Assembly (NCBI GenBank): GCA_045124055.1
Contig: JBGVKZ010000045.1
Location: 1-64,000, forward strand
Source of the DNA: CALZKI01 sp045124055
Lineage (GTDB): Bacteria; Bacillota; Clostridia; Lachnospirales; Lachnospiraceae
DNA: 64,000 nucleotides
Direction of reading: 5' to 3'
The notes beneath the pieces are model-generated. The model was not told the DNA's origin. It ran no database searches and worked only from the letters and a program-made list of their open reading frames with translations. Each line of letters starts with the position of its first letter. Position 1 is the first letter of the stretch. The position numbers were made by a program, and so were the translations under genes. Of this stretch, positions 60,595-64,000 are shown one piece after another.

Positions 60595-60679
60595 AAAATT
60601 TGCAAATGGCATTTGGTGTCATAGAAATTGCATATGGGTAAATAATAAGAAAAAGAATTTAAAAATGGAGGTAACTATT

Positions 60680-60892
60680 ATGATGGACGTAAAAGAAATG
60701 AAAACACAAGTTGTTCATGCAAAAGAAAAATTATTGGGTGGCGAAGTCACTATGGCAAGAAAAGATTTTGTTTTTGTTGTGACAGTCAGTGTATTAACCG
60801 GTATGGTTTTAGGCTTATGTAAAGGTCTTAAAGTCTGTACTCATAAAAAAGAAAAAGAATGTAAAAAAGAGGATTGCTGCCAGCAGGCATAA
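60680..60892 (+). CDS. Small cysteine-rich-tailed membrane protein between T-box and thrS
   Basis: A 70-residue protein: an amphipathic start, one hydrophobic span (FVFVVTVSVLTGMVLGLC, about residues 31-48) and a tail rich in Lys and Cys (CTHKKEKECKKEDCCQQA). ATG 60680 follows ATGGAGG. It lies downstream of the T-box terminator and 27 bases before thrS, so it should be expressed under threonyl-tRNA control. No family recognised; the cysteine tail might bind metal. Confidence 0.7.
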   Translation: MMDVKEMKTQVVHAKEKLLGGEVTMARKDFVFVVTVSVLTGMVLGLCKGLKVCTHKKEKECKKEDCCQQA

Positions 60893-60919
60893 ACAGTCTT
60901 AAAAATAGGAGAGAGAAAG

Positions 60920-62881
60920 ATGAAAATTACATTAAAAGATGGCTCCGTAAAAGAATACGGACAGAAAATGAGCGTGTATGATATTGCACTTGATATTAGT
61001 GAAGGTCTCGCGAGAGCTGCTTGTGCAGCAGTTGTGAATGGGGAAGTGGTAGACCTTCGTACTGAAATTGACAGTGATGTAGAACTCAGTATTTTGACGG
61101 CAAATGATGAACAGGGACTTAGAGCACTTCGCCACACAGCTTCTCACGTATTGGCAGAAGCGGTGAAAAGAGTTTTCCCTGAGGCAAAATTGGCTATTGG
61201 ACCAAGTATTGATACAGGCTTTTACTATGATTTTGACCACGAACCATTTTCTAGAGAAGATTTAGATAAATTGGAAGCAGAAATGAAAAAAATCATTAAA
61301 GAAGGCAAAAAACTGACTAAATTTACACTTCCAAGAGAGGAAGCTATTAAATTTATGGAAGAAAAAGGTGAACCATATAAGGTGGAACTTATTAGAGATT
61401 TGCCAGAGGACGCGGAAATTTCCTTCTATGACCAGGGGGATTTTGTAGACCTTTGTGCAGGCCCTCATTTAATGAATACAAAAAACATTAAAGCTTTCAA
61501 ATTGATTTCTTCCTCCGGTGCATATTGGAGAGGGGATTCAAATAAAGCTATGCTTCAGAGAATTTATGGTACAGCTTTTACAAAGAAAGAAGAATTAGAA
61601 GCATATTTGGAACACTTAGAAGATATTAAAAAACGTGACCATAATAAATTAGGACGTGAAATGGAACTTTTCACAACAGTTGACGTAATTGGTCAGGGCC
61701 TTCCACTTTTAATGCCAAAGGGCTGCAAAATGATTCAGACAATGCAACGTTGGATAGAAGATGAAGAAGAAAAACGTGGTTATGTAAGAACGAAAACACC
61801 ACTTATGGCAAAAAGTGATTTATATAAAATTTCAGGACATTGGGACCATTACAAAGAAGGTATGTTTGTACTTGGGGATGAGGAAAAGGATAAAGAAGTA
61901 TTCGCCCTTCGTCCTATGACTTGTCCTTTCCAGTATTATGTATATAAGGCTTCTCAGAAGTCATACAGAGATTTGCCAATCAGATACGGTGAAACATCTA
62001 CACTCTTTAGAAATGAAGATTCCGGTGAAATGCATGGCTTAACCAGAGTCCGTCAGTTTACCATTTCAGAAGGTCACTTGATTGTCAGACCGGACCAGAT
62101 GGTAGAGGAATTTAAAGGCTGTCTTGCACTTGCAAAATATTGTCTTGAGACACTTGGCGTAGAAGAAGATGTAACCTATCATCTTTCTAAATGGGACCCT
62201 GAAAATAAAGAAAAATATATTGGGGCACCGGAAGTTTGGGAAGAAACGGAAGGACATATTCGTACAATTTTGCAGGAATTAGGCGTTGACTTCGTGGAAG
62301 ATGTGGGAGAAGCTGCTTTCTATGGACCAAAAGTAGATATTAACGCGAAAAATGTATATGGTAAAGAAGATACTATGATTACGATTCAGTGGGATGCACT
62401 TCTTGCAGAACAGTTTGATATGTACTATGTAGACCAGAATGGTGACAAAGTTCGTCCATACATCATTCATAGAACAAGTATGGGCTGTTATGAAAGAACT
62501 TTAGCATGGCTTATCGAGAAATATGCAGGAAAATTCCCAACATGGCTTTGCCCTGAACAAGTAAGAGTACTTCCAATTTCTGAAAAATATGCTGACTATG
62601 CAAACAAAGTAGAAGCTGCCCTTAAAGAAAATGGTATCTTAGCAACAGTTGACCATCGTGCAGAAAAGATTGGTTACAAGATTCGCGAAACACGTCTTGC
62701 CAAAGTACCTTATATGTTAGTTGTAGGTCAGAAGGAAGAAGAGGAAGGACTTGTTTCTGTAAGAAGCCGTTTTGCAGGTGATGAAGGTCAGAAGACTTTG
62801 GACGAATTTATTGATGCGATTTGCAAAGAAATCAGAACAAAAGAGATTCGTAAAGAAGTAGTACAGGAAGAAACGAAATAA
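60920..62881 (+). CDS. thrS: Threonine-tRNA ligase
   Basis: A 653-residue class II synthetase. An N-terminal TGS domain (1-60) and the editing domain (HTASHVLAEAVKRVFP with zinc-like HxxxH, later DLCAGPHL) are followed by the catalytic core. Motif 2 is TSTLFRNEDSGEMHGLTRVRQF. MTCPFQYYVY carries the zinc cysteine, motif 3 is IIHRTSMGCYERTLAWLIE, and an anticodon-binding domain ends the protein. Length is normal. Controlled by the T-box at 60318-60594. Confidence 0.97.
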   Translation: MKITLKDGSVKEYGQKMSVYDIALDISEGLARAACAAVVNGEVVDLRTEIDSDVELSILTANDEQGLRALRHTASHVLAEAVKRVFPEAKLAIGPSIDTGFYYDFDHEPFSREDLDKLEAEMKKIIKEGKKLTKFTLPREEAIKFMEEKGEPYKVELIRDLPEDAEISFYDQGDFVDLCAGPHLMNTKNIKAFKLISSSGAYWRGDSNKAMLQRIYGTAFTKKEELEAYLEHLEDIKKRDHNKLGREMELFTTVDVIGQGLPLLMPKGCKMIQTMQRWIEDEEEKRGYVRTKTPLMAKSDLYKISGHWDHYKEGMFVLGDEEKDKEVFALRPMTCPFQYYVYKASQKSYRDLPIRYGETSTLFRNEDSGEMHGLTRVRQFTISEGHLIVRPDQMVEEFKGCLALAKYCLETLGVEEDVTYHLSKWDPENKEKYIGAPEVWEETEGHIRTILQELGVDFVEDVGEAAFYGPKVDINAKNVYGKEDTMITIQWDALLAEQFDMYYVDQNGDKVRPYIIHRTSMGCYERTLAWLIEKYAGKFPTWLCPEQVRVLPISEKYADYANKVEAALKENGILATVDHRAEKIGYKIRETRLAKVPYMLVVGQKEEEEGLVSVRSRFAGDEGQKTLDEFIDAICKEIRTKEIRKEVVQEETK

Positions 62882-62964
62882 TTTTTTTCAAAAAATTTTG
62901 CATAGTATGAGTAAATTTGGGAAACCTAAGTTTGTAATCAGTTTAAAATTAGGAGGTATCCCAA

Positions 62965-63285
62965 ATGGCAGAATTAAAATGTATGGCTGAAAAATGTAAC
63001 TACAATAAAGACCATTATTGTTGTAAAGGTGATATTATGGTTGGCGGTACTCATGCAACAACTTCAGATGATACTTGTTGCGAAAGCTTTGTAGAAAAGA
63101 AAGATAACGCATATACAAGCTCTACAGCTCATCAGAGTAATGTTATCAGCATTGATTGTGATGCAGTGAAATGTGTTTACAACTCTAACTACAAATGTAT
63201 TGCAAAACACGTAGATATCAACGGACAGAATGCGAACACAAGCAAATTAACTTCTTGTGGAACATTTAAAGAAAAAGAAGCCTAA
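62965..63285 (+). CDS. DUF1540 protein with two cysteine-rich repeats
   Basis: A 106-residue protein made of two DUF1540 units: residues 3-42 (LKCMAEKCNYNKDHYCCKGD ... CCESF) and 59-101 (IDCDAVKCVYNSNYKCIAK ... SCGTF). Each holds four or more cysteines in a pattern suited to metal binding. The role of DUF1540 is unknown. TTAGGAGG precedes the ATG. Confidence 0.88.
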   Translation: MAELKCMAEKCNYNKDHYCCKGDIMVGGTHATTSDDTCCESFVEKKDNAYTSSTAHQSNVISIDCDAVKCVYNSNYKCIAKHVDINGQNANTSKLTSCGTFKEKEA

Positions 63286-63316
63286 AGAAACTTTTGAAAA
63301 AAATAGAATTTGCCTA

Positions 63317-63345
63317 TTGACGTAACTAGGGTGTTGTGGTATGAT
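63317..63345 (+). promoter_or_regulatory. infC promoter
   Basis: TTGACG (63317-63322), 17 bases, TATGAT (63340-63345), giving a leader of about 185 bases. Confidence 0.8.
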
Positions 63346-63351
63346 TTGTTA

Positions 63352-63493
63352 GGTGTTTAGAAAAACATTAACATTCAAGCAGAGTATCCACTCTCACCTT
63401 ACAGTAATTGGGCTAGTAAGTGTTCATATTTCCGCATTATTTTGCGTGATTGATTGAGCTTTGAGTGGATAGTTATGCTATCCACTTTTTTTA
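63352..63493 (+). promoter_or_regulatory. infC leader with attenuator (ribosomal protein L20-type autoregulation)
   Basis: The leader ends in a terminator, AGTGGATAG/CTATCCACT (63464-63486) plus seven T. An earlier segment, TATCCACTC (63385-63393), is complementary to GAGTGGATA, so an antiterminator can replace it. This is the arrangement of infC-rpmI-rplT leaders in Firmicutes, where L20 binding favours termination. The structural genes after infC lie outside the window. Confidence 0.75.
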
Positions 63494-63535
63494 TGTTTAT
63501 ACTTAAATTTTCATATTTTTATGGAGGGTAAGACC

Positions 63536-64000
63536 ATTAGCGAATTATTTATTAACGAACAAATCAGAGACAAAGAAGTACGTGTTATTGGATCAGACGG
63601 TGAACAGTTAGGTATTATGTCTGCAAAAGATGCTTTAAAATTGGCAGAAGAAGCAGGCGTTGATTTAGTAAAAATTGCACCAACTGCAAAACCACCAGTG
63701 TGCAAAATTGTTGATTATGGCAAGTATAAGTATGAACTTACCAGAAAAGAAAAAGAAGCAAAGAAAAAACAGAAAGTAATCGAAACAAAAGAAATTCGTC
63801 TTTCACCAAACATTGACACCAATGATTTGAATACAAAAATCAATGCGGCAAGAAAATTTCTTTCCAAAGGTGACAAGGTAAAAGTTACATTACGTTTCCG
63901 TGGTCGTGAAATGGCTCATATGGCAAACAGCAAACATATTTTGGACGATTTCGCAGAAGCACTTTCCGATGTTGCAACTGTGGATAAAGCTCCAAAGGTT
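63536..64000 (+). CDS. infC: Translation initiation factor IF-3 (partial, ATT start)
   Basis: 155 codons are visible before the window ends. The protein starts at ATT 63536, 8 bases after GGAGGG, as is known for infC: the rare start codon lets IF3 limit its own translation. ELFINEQIRDKEVRVIG, the KPPVCKIVDYGKYKYE segment and the linker KEAKKKQKVIETKEIRLSPNID are characteristic. An in-frame ATG at 63521 precedes the ribosome site and is unlikely to be used. IF3 binds the 30S subunit and checks initiator tRNA pairing. Confidence 0.95.
   Translation, partial: MSELFINEQIRDKEVRVIGSDGEQLGIMSAKDALKLAEEAGVDLVKIAPTAKPPVCKIVDYGKYKYELTRKEKEAKKKQKVIETKEIRLSPNIDTNDLNTKINAARKFLSKGDKVKVTLRFRGREMAHMANSKHILDDFAEALSDVATVDKAPKV

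Overview
The window looks like chromosomal DNA of an anaerobic, spore-forming, low-GC Firmicute of the family Lachnospiraceae (Clostridia). Supporting signs are AT-rich codon use, strong GGAGG ribosome binding sites, a CIRCE element, a threonyl T-box, an IF3 gene with an ATT start, a SleC/SpoIID-type spore protein, a corrinoid MetH with a separate activation protein, and DUF5716/DUF5717-type genes. This placement is by recognition of families, not by a search. No CRISPR array, prophage or plasmid gene is seen. The only mobile element is an IS end at the left edge.

Layout. 1-930: an IS3-type insertion sequence end abuts the 3' remnant of comEC. 1191-3227: a lysR - formate/nitrite channel - 38-residue membrane peptide cassette sits between the comEC remnant and holA, which are usually neighbours. 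3376-9894: holA, yqeY, a DegV protein, a small exported protein, a DUF1653 gene, an SfsA-MutY fusion, and a convergent lipid kinase. 10020-15744: glyA, then a threonine-family operon (ACT/HTH regulator, hom, phosphoglycerate-mutase-like putative homoserine kinase, aspartokinase) behind a leader rich in inverted repeats. 15864-17767: a discrete structured RNA of about 200 nt with its own promoter and terminator, a GH3 pseudoenzyme, and tRNA-Gly(GCC).

17823-29064: asnB, a degenerate GGDEF/EAL protein, an AbiEi-like protein with a small partner, then a compact run ending in metF, a MetH activation protein and metH. 29112-33513: a small hairpin RNA, gdhA, and an ABC exporter with a LytTR regulator and a DUF3021 membrane protein, preceded by 21-bp-spaced repeats. 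33659-39618: an ECF sigma factor and putative anti-sigma factor, then a two-component system, a membrane protein and a VanY-type carboxypeptidase. 11-bp repeats precede both the regulator gene and vanY. 39735-47862: an HMGL-like aldolase, a YczE-like membrane protein, a beta-CASP nuclease, thyA-dfrA-PrsA-like foldase, and htpG behind CIRCE.

47954-56338: a SleC/SpoIID-type protein diverges from a four-gene operon. The operon encodes a giant repeat protein, an Hsp70/actin-like protein, a TPR protein and a coiled-coil membrane protein. I see no assigned function for it, and it is the best candidate for an undescribed system. 56454-58747: a polar amino-acid ABC importer. 58759-64000: a HAD hydrolase, small genes, the T-box/small membrane protein/thrS unit, a DUF1540 protein, and infC with an attenuator leader (cut by the window end).
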